64,000 nt of DNA from assembly GCA_023055505.1 (NCBI GenBank), contig JALIRH010000050.1:62001-126000 (forward strand), in the 5' to 3' direction. Source of the DNA: Callipepla californica brunnescens (lineage: Eukaryota > Chordata > Aves > Galliformes > Odontophoridae). Each line of letters opens with the position of its first letter. Position 1 is the stretch's first letter. Below, piece by piece: positions 1-10,017 of this stretch. The notes under the pieces are model-generated. The model did no database searches. It worked only from the letters and a program-made list of their open reading frames with translations, and was not told the origin of the DNA. A program made the position numbers and the translations under genes.

Positions 1-34
1 TAAAAGCCGCCGCCGCCGCCACCGCGAGACTTAC
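1..34 (-). other. SAP30: SAP30 intron 1, 5' end
   Basis: The minus strand leaves exon 1 through a GTAAGT donor and runs into a (GGC)n tract at 8-22, then off the window edge. No acceptor is visible. Confidence 0.85.
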
Positions 35-334
35 GCTCTTGTCCAGCTCGATCTTCACCTTCTTCTGCGAGATGCTCTTCTGGATCCTCTTGCTGAAGCT
101 GGCGTTGCCGGCGGCGCGGCCGCACCGCTCTCCCTCCTCCCGCAGGCAGCACAGCTGCCCGGCCCCGGGGCCGCCCGCTCCGGCCGAGCTCGCGGTTCCC
201 GCGGTCAGCCCCGGGGCCGGCAGCCCCGCCGGCACCTCCGCGCCCGAGCCCGCACCGCTCACAGCCGCGGCTGCGGCGGAGGCGGGGGGGTCGGCCCCGC
301 GCTGGGGCAGCTCCTCGGGCGCGAAGCCGTTCAT
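35..334 (-). CDS. SAP30: SAP30 exon 1 (partial gene): Sin3-HDAC corepressor subunit, N-terminal 100 aa
   Basis: Reading the minus strand, an ATG at 334-332 opens 100 codons that end exactly at a GTAAGT splice donor (34-29), phase 0. The product starts MNGFAPEELPQRG. It has an Ala/Gly/Pro-rich stretch at residues 14-60, then C62, C63 and C71 followed by the basic segment FSKRIQKSISQKK (residues 80-92) and KVKIELDKS. This matches the vertebrate SAP30 N-terminus as I know it. SAP30 is a nuclear subunit that stabilises the Sin3A-HDAC1/2 complex. The cysteines here are the first part of its atypical C2CH zinc finger; the remaining Cys and His and the Sin3-binding domain are in exons off the left edge. 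The start is chosen because the family begins MNGF and the codon lies in a CpG island. Plus-strand ORFs here are shadows. Confidence 0.93.
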
Positions 335-649
335 ACCCCGCGGCGGTGCACTCGGGCCCGGAGGGCTCTCCGGCCGCGCTCGGCCGGGGCCGCGAGCTCC
401 GCGTGCAGCGGGAAGGCGGGAGGGGACGCGCTCCGAGCTCGGAGCCCCGCGGCTACCGGCGCGCTGACGGCGCCCTCCGGGCCGCCCCGCTTCCTCCTTC
501 CCCCTCTGTCATGTGGAGACTCTTCAGCTGTTTCCTATGCAACAACAGCAACCTGCCCGCCGCCCCGCCCCGCCGCGCATGCTCGCCGCCGCGCCGCGGG
601 ACCCGCCGGGAAATGCGGTTCCCCTCAGCCGCGCGCGGGACGCGGGGGA

Positions 650-674
650 ACTACGGCTCCCGAAGTGCGCGGCG
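650..674 (+). promoter_or_regulatory. ZNF143/THAP11-like (ACTAYRNNNCCCR) site
   Basis: The 5' part ACTACGGCTCCCG fits the well-known promoter motif ACTAYRNNNCCCR at every fixed base. It continues with a TGC-x3-GCG tail resembling the long ZNF143 consensus. It lies in the SAP30 CpG island, about 316 bp upstream of the start codon. The motif match is seen; factor binding is inferred. Confidence 0.5.
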
Positions 675-3600
675 TGAGGGGAAGGGAGCGGCGGCCGTAG
701 TTGGGCTGAGAGACGGAGCGGTTAGGCGTTTCGTGGTTAACTGGATAAGAGCTGGAAAACATATCAAGCCCTCCTTTGTTATCAGCCTGAAGGCCGAGCG
801 GAGCGTTTCATTGGGCGCCCTGTGGAATCTCAGCAAACAGACGGTCAACTCGCTTGTGAAGTTTCGTGGGAGCGGGCCCTTTCAAAAAGTGTCGTGATGT
901 TAGTATTAAAAACAAAACCAAACCAGCAGAACGAGGCCTTACCTAAAGAAGAATATAGGAAGCATATACTTGGAACACCGAGCTCCAGGAAGCTTCCAGC
1001 AGAAGCCAGGGTCACGAGCAGCAATTTCTAGCACCTTACATGGTGCCTTCTGAGAGCATTTCTTCGGGTGGTTTTGACCTTACAGCAGTGAGCATAAAAT
1101 ATACGAGCTGCGTTACGTTTGCTGTGACTTGTTAAAATGGACAGACTAGTTCTACATCTCAGGCGTATCTCTGATCCTCTTTGAACAGTTTGTGAGCAGT
1201 TAAAAGCCCTATTTCAGCCGTGCTGGGCAATATGTTAATTCCTCAGCTGAATTTCAATAGAGCAGTATCATAGTTTCACGATTAGATCATGATAAGGCTG
1301 CAGCAGGGCTGAGAAACGCAGTGAGCGAGCTGCTCCCTTTCACACCTGTGCCCTGTCTTTCTTTGTGCCTGTAAAAGCATTTTTAACGCTCTGTGGCAAA
1401 CTGGGTTGGGTTACAACTTGACCAGGGAAAAGAAAATCAGTAGGTTTAACTCCCATCTGCTTTACTGCTCAGTTACACCATCAAGTCCATGCAAAGAATG
1501 ATAACTGGACACATCACCTTGAATATAGTGCAAGCACGCTATGAAGGAGTTAGGAGTAATCTTGGAAAGGAAATGTAGTTTGTAACTGCATACACACCTT
1601 CACACAATAGGTTGTTGTCCTTTTTATCATGCTCTTCTGTCTCAAACCTTTTAAATTCTGATTCTCCTCTCCCACTCCAGCACCCCCTGAGTGCTGCTGC
1701 CTCCCATTTATTGTCCAGCTGTTTAAGCATGAAGCTGAAAACACAGGAATACTGAGATTCATGCAACTTTGGATACTTAATCAGGTAACAAAATCTCAGT
1801 TAGCACGGAGTTTATTGTAGGAGAACTAAGACGACGAGAGAGAAAATCCTACCTTTAACCCAAATAATTAAATTAGTGTAAAACTGGTATTTTTGGGTCC
1901 TTGAGTGATCCTGTTGAAGCCAGCGTTCCTTTCGTTGTTTTTTTTTTTTAAAGCATTCCAGCTTACAAAATGAAAACTAAGTGTGTCTAAGAGTTTATGT
2001 AACACGTGCTTTTATTAGAAAGCAGTAAACAGGGTCCAAAAATAAGCACTGTATTTTAAGAATAATCTAGGTGTTACAGGATTAAAACTGATAAGCCTGT
2101 GTACTGTAGAAGCTTTGAAGATCTGTAATACAAGCCCCTTCACAGTTTGTACCAGCTCACTCTTGCAATAAGCATTAGTTGGACCTCCTATGAAAAGGCT
2201 TCGTTTTCATGTGCAAAAAGTGCATAAACGTTGTCACAGAAATACAAAATAAACCCAGCAAAATTCAACAGTAGTGCTTTTCTGAAATGTAACCAGGGAT
2301 ATACAGCAAAAAACTATCACTCCCAGAGGTCTTGCTCAACAATAGAATAAAAATTAGCTACGGATAATAGATCTGATACTCGTGTATGACTTAACAGTTA
2401 TTTTTTTAATCCCTTGGAAAGAAATAAAGAGCTGGGTCGGCTCTTTATTTCATCAGCAAAAGAAACACGTATTGAAGTGAATTTTTGTGCTCTCTCTCGG
2501 TACCACAGAAACAAAGCATAAAGTCTTTGCTACCATCTTGTATTCTGAGAAGCACCATATCCTGGTTACATCACTTAGATCTGACGTGGTCTTTAATCAC
2601 TTTTTACTGCGGATAATGCAATAAATTATATTATCAGGAAATAATAAATGGTTTCTCTACACCATCATGATCTCTTCTGATTTGGGTTCTTTTTATACAA
2701 AGGAAAATGGAAAACCTCTGCGTCCTTCTGTCCCGTTGTAGTGTCCTCATCTTGGCAGTGCAGCTGTAAGCATCTTTAGGTCTGACTACACACAGTAGCC
2801 ACAGAGTGCTCCTTGGGAGCAGGTGAACAGTTCCTCCACCTGAGTCGACAGTGCATAATATAAACATTCTTCAGAGGATGATTACTCTGCTCAAGTAGAG
2901 TCTGATAATAGTATGGATACTTTCATAAAAACTAAATGAATACAATTATGTTTAAATGTCTTCCTGACCTCCTGTATAGTTCACTCTGTTTAAGAGATAA
3001 AGGCTTATACTCCCAACAAATTCAAGTATAATTACAGTCTGAAATAAAGCTGTTTTCTTTTTTTCCTGATACTGTTGAAAGGAAACCCTTAATAGAAAAA
3101 TATGGGGAAAAGAGCTGACAAAAAATTTTGCAGTATTTCTCACAAAAAAAGACCAATAGGCAGAAGTTATTTTTCTAATTGCAAAGTACACAGGGTGCTG
3201 TTTCCCCATTTGTACTTACAGCCATCAATCATTCAGTACATAGCAGTTGATCAAAAGCATTGCTGCTTCCTAAGAAATCACCAGATTGAGATTTTTCCGC
3301 TTCATCTTTCATGCTCTTCAAATCTCTAATCCTTTACTTAGAAGATGATGTTAGAGTCTCAGCTTTCCTACTCATGAGGCTTCCAGCCTTACAGTTGCAA
3401 ATATGTTTGAAATCAAATCAAGAAGGTTTTCTAAAGTAAAACAAACAAAAATACAACATAACCACAAAGAAAAGGTGTCTCTCACCTTCTAGTTTCAAAG
3501 TTATGATGCTTAAACAGATGTAATGGGGTTTAAAGGCTTTTTGTCTGGTGTTTAGGAGTGAATATTTATTGATAACCACAGATGAGACCTGATTCTGCCA

Positions 3601-3768
3601 TTACAGCTATCCACAGGCACTACCTCCCCTCTCCCCACAAGTGACTGAGCAGATTTTTACATCATCTTGTAATTTATCTCAGAATCAGCAAAAGCAATAC
3701 AAGTGTTTCACCTCTTTAGCAACTTTCTGTGGTTATCTACGTTCATAGTTACATCAAAGTCTGTTCCA

Positions 3769-3823
3769 AAATGAATTGTATCTTATATATATATACTATA
3801 TATATATAAGATACAATTCATTT
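3769..3823. repeat. Perfect AT-rich palindrome (27-nt arms, 1-nt centre)
   Basis: The left arm (3769-3795) and right arm (3797-3823) are exact reverse complements around a single C at 3796. Each arm consists of AAATGAATTGTATCT plus an alternating TA run. The outer 15 nt of each arm are not simple repeat, so this is more than a chance (TA)n tract. It could extrude a cruciform or form an RNA hairpin. Confidence 0.95.
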
Positions 3824-5561
3824 CATAATACTGGAAGAGTTGAAAGGAGGGTTTCATGCTTCTAACAGTTGTCCACATTATGTTAATTAAGAATACCACA
3901 GAAATGCTGATTATCTATACAAAATGTAATGACAAAAACTGCACAGCAATCAAGCTAACGAACTGCAGCATGTTTGATCTCGTCTTGCATCAAAAAGGAT
4001 TCTCTCCAAGGTTTACATCGAAGTTGAGATTGAAGATTTGAAGGATTCTTAATTAAAAAAAAAAAGGAACTGAAAAGGACACGGTTTGGGCTGCAATTTA
4101 GTTTTTCAGTGGCTTTGACTAAGCCGGCCTTTCCTTGAAAGTGAACTTCATTTGAGATTTCTTTTTCAAATGCATAGCTGCACCCTTCCCTGCTTTATTT
4201 TCATTTGTAGTTGCGGTTTCTCCCTGCCAATAATTACAGAGAACTTCTCCTTAACTTCACCTGTGATCATACTAAACAGCAAGGATTAATTACAGAACCA
4301 AAGATTTCTTACCAAACAGCCTTTTTTCTCAGGATCACACAAGATCCATGACCAAGGATGAGACCATGGTTGAATCAACAATTTCAAAATGTCCTAGCCA
4401 TTTTATTTCTATTCTCGTCCGATCACCTGTGCACCCTATGATCATTTCAGTGACCCACCCCAGCACCCTTTGCAAGCAATAACAGAGCAGAGATGGGAAA
4501 ATTATTTTACCACAGCAATGTCAACATTAGCAGCAGCACAGAAAGAACATATCTGGAGAGTGCAACTCACATGACATGCGTGTGGGAGGCGTTACTTCAG
4601 ATAACTTTAATCCCATGAGCCAGATGTCAGTGATGTGTGCTCCTGCAACTCAGCTTTCAGTTTGGTTTCATTCAGGAGTTACCTCCATTCGTGTGTGTTG
4701 AGACAGCTCTGAAATATGAAGGAAACCGTGGTAAGTAAGATCCCATCAGGAGACTACCTTTGAAAGCATGCTCTTGTCCTGAACTAATTAATCAGTTGAT
4801 GGACTCACAGTGGTATTCCCTTGGCCAAAACGATTTTCATATCAGGATGTACTTCACTTGACCAAAACTTCAGACCCATTTAAGTTAATTTGTGTTTCTT
4901 TACTACTTGCACACAAGGCCAATGAGCTTGTGAGTACTAACATTTCTTACAAGGAACTGGGCTGTTTGCAGCCACCTCTCTCTATTGGCTGCAAGAGACA
5001 GAAGAATGCAGATTCCTCCTTCCTCGTGTGGCCTGTGGTATACATCTCTGTCAACTCACTGTATTTTTTTCTTCCCTAAAAGATTTAAGAACAGCGGTTA
5101 CGTAGAAAATGACTTTTGCCGTCAAGTTCAATTTGCTTTCAAGTTTCTCGCACTCAGAAGAAAACAGCGCTTCTGAATGGAAAAGGTCTAAACAAAACAT
5201 TCTGTAGAAGTTTCAACATTTGTAAACCATCATCAGTAGCCACATGCTGCATTTTGGCAGCATGAGTGCTAGTGGCTAATCTCACACGGGTGCTTTGACT
5301 CTTCAGGAGCTGAACTGGGATTAGAGCCTCTGTTTCCTGGATGTCACACCTCCAGGGCCAGACACAAGCCAACCCTTTGTCTTCCTATTGAGAGGTAAAA
5401 ATATCCTGGAATTAATGTCCGCCAAATCCCAGTAGATGCAACATTTGGTAGCAGTAATTACATTTCACTTAAGTCTCATCTATTTTTCAGGGAAAGAAAT
5501 CCGTGTTCATGAAGATTTTGGGGAGTGGAGAGGTGGGGGCAGAAGGAACAAACCTTTTCCT

Positions 5562-5605
5562 TACCTACCTACCTACCTACCTATCTATCTATTTATCTAT
5601 CTATC
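5562..5605. repeat. Compound (CTAC)n(CTAT)n microsatellite
   Basis: About four CTAC units are followed by CTAT units with one ATTT interruption. This is a compound tetranucleotide repeat that probably arose by CTAC to CTAT transitions. Confidence 0.95.
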
Positions 5606-8600
5606 ACCTATTTAAACCAATTTAGTACTGTCATTTATGAGTAATCACATTTTGAAGTCTCTTCATACCGCCCATGAATGGATGAAGAAGGGAAAAAAGC
5701 CATTTTCTTCTCATATTTGTAAAAAGAGATGAACAATATAGCAAAACACAAGGAAGCGTATTAAGATCAAAAAGGGAATATGAGTCCAGTATTTCTTTGA
5801 ATGTAAATAAATAAATGAAATTCAGACTAAGTTTGCTGAAGTATAGCAATTATTGTGACCAGGAACAGCTGGTGTTCCTAATATTATCTGCATCGGTACC
5901 AAGAGAGATTTGTTGTGTTTATTTCCTATCATATGACCACTTCAGTTTCACTCTCTGCTCTGCAGCTGTCCCTGGTGGTGCCTAATGTAGGCCGTCTTTG
6001 TTTTAAATGTTTGGTACACAGTATGAAGTCAAAACAAGTTCCTGAACTTTCAGACTGAAACAGCCTGGTATACCAAGGCCACTGTTTGCCTACGAGCTGC
6101 TTAACTGGTTGTGCAGCCTTTACAGTAGTACATACAATAAAACTGTTATGTTTAGAGGGTAAATATATTTCATTTTTATAAAATATGTATTGTCTCCACT
6201 CTGAACAATAACTGAAAAAATAGGAAGAGCTCTAATACGTTACTTTAAACATAATTCCTTACTGACAGACACCATCAGTTTAGAGAACTTTTGGCCTGCT
6301 GCAATTATGTATGTTTCTATCAAAGTACAAAGAAAATAACTGCTAATATTTGGAACACGACAGCAAGTTGTGCTTTGAGTTTTGGTAAGCAGTAGCTTAG
6401 GTAGTCCTGTATTTTGCATTTAATCCCACAGCTCCTGCTGCCTACTGAGTTTAAGAGACACTCATATGAAATAGGCCCCACCACACAGTTTTTGTAGACC
6501 TTGTAACACACAGTAGAAATGGGAGTTCTAAAGCAGTGACTTATTTAAATCTTTTTCATGTCTTGGATTTTAAAGTTCTTTTCCCTATAACAAAAAATGC
6601 TCATGATCTGAAGCTAAATTTGCTTTGCCCTTCAACAGCTTGCATTGCTGTTTGAGAAGTTATTTGGGTGATGTTAAAAGCGTGAGTGCTTATAACTCGC
6701 TTTCATTCTTCATCCGGTAAACGGTGACTTCTCATATCTGTAAGAGAAACCATTTCAGCTGCAGACTGCAATTAATCAAGAATGATTACTTTCCAGTTTC
6801 ACTGCCATTAATGCTACATTGTGGTGCACTCCGTGCAGGAATTCAGGTAATAGCAGAAGCTCTGGGGTGAGAAAGTAGATCCACTTCATACAAAGGAATG
6901 AATTTAAACTGATACTGCCGTCGTATATATACTTACACCAGCGTAACAACTTGGTCTGAGTTTTGGTTGTGCCACTGGAGTCTGCGGTTCCCTCAGCTGA
7001 ATCCCATCTGTTCCAAACACAACAGATCTGCTGATGGAAGCGCTGACTGAGATTCAAACAAGAGCTTTTCATCACTTTATGCCCTAATAACAACATTCAG
7101 AAAAGCTAAAGTCTTAGAAGCTAGGAGTAAAGTATTATACTCTACTCACTCATTTTCGTTGCCCACCACACACTTTTCTTTAAACCAGTTTCTCAGCTCT
7201 GTAACCCCTTGTTCTTTTTGTCTTCTTCTGCCCGACGTTTCTAGTCGCTGCAGTGCTTATCTTCCTGCAGACAGTTTACTGAAGATTAAGTGAAGTTAAC
7301 AATAGCGCTCAAAATTGCAATTGTAGAGCAGATTAGAAACACAAAATGGCTTGAAAACAGCTATAAAACTGAAGTCATTTCATGAGCTGAATTATTCAAC
7401 TAGAAGTAAGCCCGAAGTCCTGGAGTTTACGCTTCTTACCCACAACTGTCATCCATAAATCAACCACATGGACTGACCAAAGTCAGTACTGCGTAGATCA
7501 CTGCTTTGGAAAAGTAACAGCGACCGAATCTCTTGAGACGGAATTTGTGGTTTTGTCTGAAAAGGAACAGTACGGTATAATGAAGAAAGAGTGACAGCTT
7601 ATTGTGGAACTGGGCACACAGAGAAACACATTTCCAATGTTCTGTAGAAAGACAGCTTTGGAACTGACAACTTTCTTGAAGTCAGTGCTCCTGCGTGGAG
7701 CTTTCAGCATCAGCACTGCATCAGAAAGCTTCCAGTATCATATTCAAGCATGGCAAATTTTCAATACTGCCTTCCTTGTTGCAGGACAGACAGATGTTAA
7801 AGACTACAACTGTGTGGTTTGTTATGCTGCCCTGTGTTACATGACATCGCATGATGAAACCTTCCGTGCTCACATTTAATTGCACAAAAGCTTTCTTTTT
7901 CAGAGAAGAGAATCTAGGAAAAGGATGTTTGAAGAAGAACGTGGAACAGCTTCCTTAAACCATTTGATTAAATCCTTTGAAAGACAGGCAGGTCTCATTT
8001 TTCCCATGGCAGTAATTCCACCTTCTCACCGTACCTGCTTTTCCACAACCGTTTTCTTAAGGGTAGATAAGGAAAAAACGATGCAGTAGAAAAAAAAATC
8101 ACTGCAATCTTATCCCAGAATCTCCAGCAACTGCTGCGAAGTAAAGTTTTCACATGCAGTTGTAATACTAAGAGAAATAATAATAATAAAAAAATATATA
8201 GAAGCCTTACATGGATTTTTTCTGTTTGTTTGTTTGAAGAACTATGAGAATATTTTATTGCAGGAGGCAGTACTACTTTGTTCTCATTTGGGTGGCCCGA
8301 TACAGAGAGTTCTGGGTACGTCTCTTGAGCAGCAAAAACGTGTTGTGTTTTTTTTTTTTACATCAGACACGGCAATGGCTGTACGATGATTCATTCTGCA
8401 CACGTTAGCATTCTAGGATCTGCTACCAAATGACTTTATTAACCAGAAAGCACTCTGCAAGAAACTGCCATACGCAGGTGGTTGGCCACAGAGCAAACGA
8501 GCAAGCATCTGGCAGCTGAATTCACTGAACAAAGGCACACTTTCTGAGTAATGCACGAAGTAAAAGCATTTGTAAAGGCCATGCGTAAAGACATGAAGCA

Positions 8601-9148
8601 CTCCTTGGACTGAGTTCACTGCTACAGAGCTGACAGCATCGTTTCACTACCGAGCGGTACCGGGTTGGTTTGTGGCAATAAAATGCTGCAACACAGAACG
8701 TTCCCTGCACAGATGTTTATTTTAGAAGCTAAGTGTAAGGTTCGTTTGTAGGTTACACCCTATTAGAAGGAGTAGCCGCAGAAGTAAGTGCTGTGAGAGC
8801 CCTGTCAGCGGCTTCAGCCAGGCTTTGACACCTGCCCAGGGCGCACACACCTCTTCCAACTCACACTGCGTTCCAAGAGGATTCCGAGTTGGCACCGCTC
8901 GAGCAAGCACAGCGAAAGAGGAACAAAGGAGGTGTGCGTTCCCACGCGCCTGTCGGAACGAAAAAAGGGGAGCACGAGGGGCCGGACCCGGCAGCTGCTT
9001 CTCATTCAGCGCTCCTAACGGAGCCTCTCCCCGGGCCCCGGCACCCCGGGAGCGGACCCGGGCCCGCCCGGCTCGGGCCGCGGCTCCCCTCCTTTTGCGC
9101 CCTCCCGGGCTTTGTATATTTAAACCACGCCGCAGCATCCCGCTCCGC

Positions 9149-9153
9149 CCAAT
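9149..9153 (+). promoter_or_regulatory. HMGB2: CCAAT box (distal)
   Basis: CCAATCA context, a good NF-Y-type core, lying upstream of the HMGB2 start region. Confidence 0.5.
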
Positions 9154-9221
9154 CACAGCGCGCGCGGAGCCGGCCGGCGAATAGCAGCCGCCCCCGCGGT
9201 TTTTTAAACCGTCCGCCTCCG

Positions 9222-9226
9222 CCAAT
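9222..9226 (+). promoter_or_regulatory. HMGB2: CCAAT box (middle)
   Basis: CCAATCG within GCCTCCGCCAATCGCAG. It lies 73 bp downstream of the distal box in the same orientation. Paired NF-Y sites of this kind are common in cell-cycle promoters. Confidence 0.5.
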
Positions 9227-9340
9227 CGCAGCCCGGCGCCCTTAGCCCCGCCCCCCGCCCCCCCTCCCTGTCCGCTCACCCCAACCGGTTCCAGCGAGTA
9301 TGAGAGCTAACGACTCCCCGCGCGCGACCTAACCGCGGTT

Positions 9341-9350
9341 GTGACGTCAC
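9341..9350. promoter_or_regulatory. HMGB2: Full palindromic CRE (GTGACGTCAC)
   Basis: This is an exact TGACGTCA core (9342-9349) with symmetric G/C flanks, the consensus site for CREB/ATF dimers. It is placed roughly 150-200 bp upstream of the likely HMGB2 transcription start. The sequence is certain; use in vivo is inferred. Confidence 0.7.
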
Positions 9351-9406
9351 GACGCGGCGGGCGAATCAGCGCCGGCCGAATCCGTGTCGGGCGGGGCTTC
9401 GGGCAG

Positions 9407-9412
9407 TTTGAA
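9407..9412 (+). promoter_or_regulatory. HMGB2: CHR-like element (TTTGAA)
   Basis: TTTGAA is one of the accepted forms of the cell-cycle genes homology region bound by DREAM or MuvB-B-Myb complexes. It lies between CCAAT boxes and close to the putative start of transcription, where a CHR is normally found. HMGB2 is known to be higher in proliferating cells. A hexamer alone is weak evidence. Confidence 0.4.
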
Positions 9413-9424
9413 CCGGCGCGGCGA

Positions 9425-9429
9425 CCAAT
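9425..9429 (+). promoter_or_regulatory. HMGB2: CCAAT box (proximal) followed by GC boxes
   Basis: CCAATGGGCGGCGGTGGGCGGG combines a CCAAT core with two GGGCGG-type Sp1 sites within 25 bp. It is the closest promoter-like cluster to the candidate first-exon donor at 9508. Confidence 0.55.
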
Positions 9430-9479
9430 GGGCGGCGGTGGGCGGGCCCCGAGGCGCAGGCGGCTCAAGTTGCCGTGGC

Positions 9480-9849
9480 GGGCAGGGGCTGCGGAAAACA
9501 AGAGGCTGTAAGTGCGCCGCCGGGAAAGCAGTCCGCAGGAGCCGCGCACGGAGCAGCGCCCGCGCCGCCGTCGCCGCTCAGCCAGGCAAGGATGCGCTGC
9601 GTCCCCGGGAGGGGCGGAGAGGAGCGAGCGGGCGGCGGATCCCGGCGGGAGGGGCCGGGCCGCCACGGAGGGCCAGCGAGCGGGCGGGCGTGCGGGGCTC
9701 GGCGGGCGGCGAGCGGGCAGCGGGGCAGCGCGGGGCAGGGCCGGCCCCAGGCGGGGCGGGCGGAGCGGCGGGAGAGGGGCGGGAGCGCGGCGGGGCCCGC
9801 CCGGGAATAGCGCCGCCCTCACGGCGCCGCTCCCGCCCTCGTCCGCCAG
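9480..9849 (+). other. HMGB2: HMGB2 non-coding first exon and intron 1 (boundaries uncertain)
   Basis: A clear acceptor (CCGCCAG) ends at 9849 just before the coding exon, so an upstream non-coding exon is expected, as in mammalian HMGB2. The best donor is GTAAGT at 9508-9513. A GC-type donor, CAG|GCAAGG, at about 9587 is the alternative. Which is used, and the exact cap site, needs transcript data. Confidence 0.5.
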
Positions 9850-9867
9850 GATCCGCCGCCGAGCGCC

Positions 9868-10017
9868 ATGGGCAAGGGCGACCCCAACAAGCCGAGGGGC
9901 AAGATGTCCTCGTACGCCTACTTCGTGCAGACGTGCCGCGAGGAGCACAAGAAGAAGCACCCGGACTCGTCCGTCAACTTCGCCGAGTTCTCGCGGAAGT
10001 GCTCGGAGCGGTGGAAG
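9868..10017 (+). CDS. HMGB2: HMGB2 coding exon 1 (residues 1-50)
   Basis: ATG in good context (GCGCCATGG). It codes the N-terminus and first half of HMG box A, including C23 and C45, and ends AAG|GTGAGG at phase 0. The following intron is only 91 nt. Confidence 0.96.

Larger units (their letters stand above)
1..720. promoter_or_regulatory. CpG island / SAP30 promoter region
   Basis: This stretch is strongly G+C and CpG rich, and composition drops sharply to about 45% G+C after about 720. It covers SAP30 exon 1 (35-334), so the 5' UTR and core promoter should lie between about 335 and 700, read leftwards. No TATA box is evident, as is usual for a housekeeping corepressor subunit. The exact transcription start cannot be read from sequence. 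Confidence 0.8.
721..8880. other. Intergenic region between SAP30 and HMGB2 (head to head)
   Basis: This is ordinary A+T-rich intergenic DNA. The longest ORFs are about 60-106 codons, scattered over all frames, with no recognisable domain and no paired splice sites. It holds a perfect palindrome at 3769-3823, a tetranucleotide microsatellite at 5562-5605 and short T or A tracts. No tRNA, conserved exon or full interspersed repeat is recognised. Regulatory elements for the two flanking genes may lie here but cannot be identified by eye. Confidence 0.7.

Noticed and set aside
39..467. Plus-strand ORF over the start of the window
   Set aside because: Shadow of SAP30 exon 1, which is clearly coded on the minus strand.
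8722..9279. Minus-strand ORF of 185 codons upstream of HMGB2
   Set aside because: Low-complexity Arg/Ala/Gly translation of promoter sequence with no recognisable domain.
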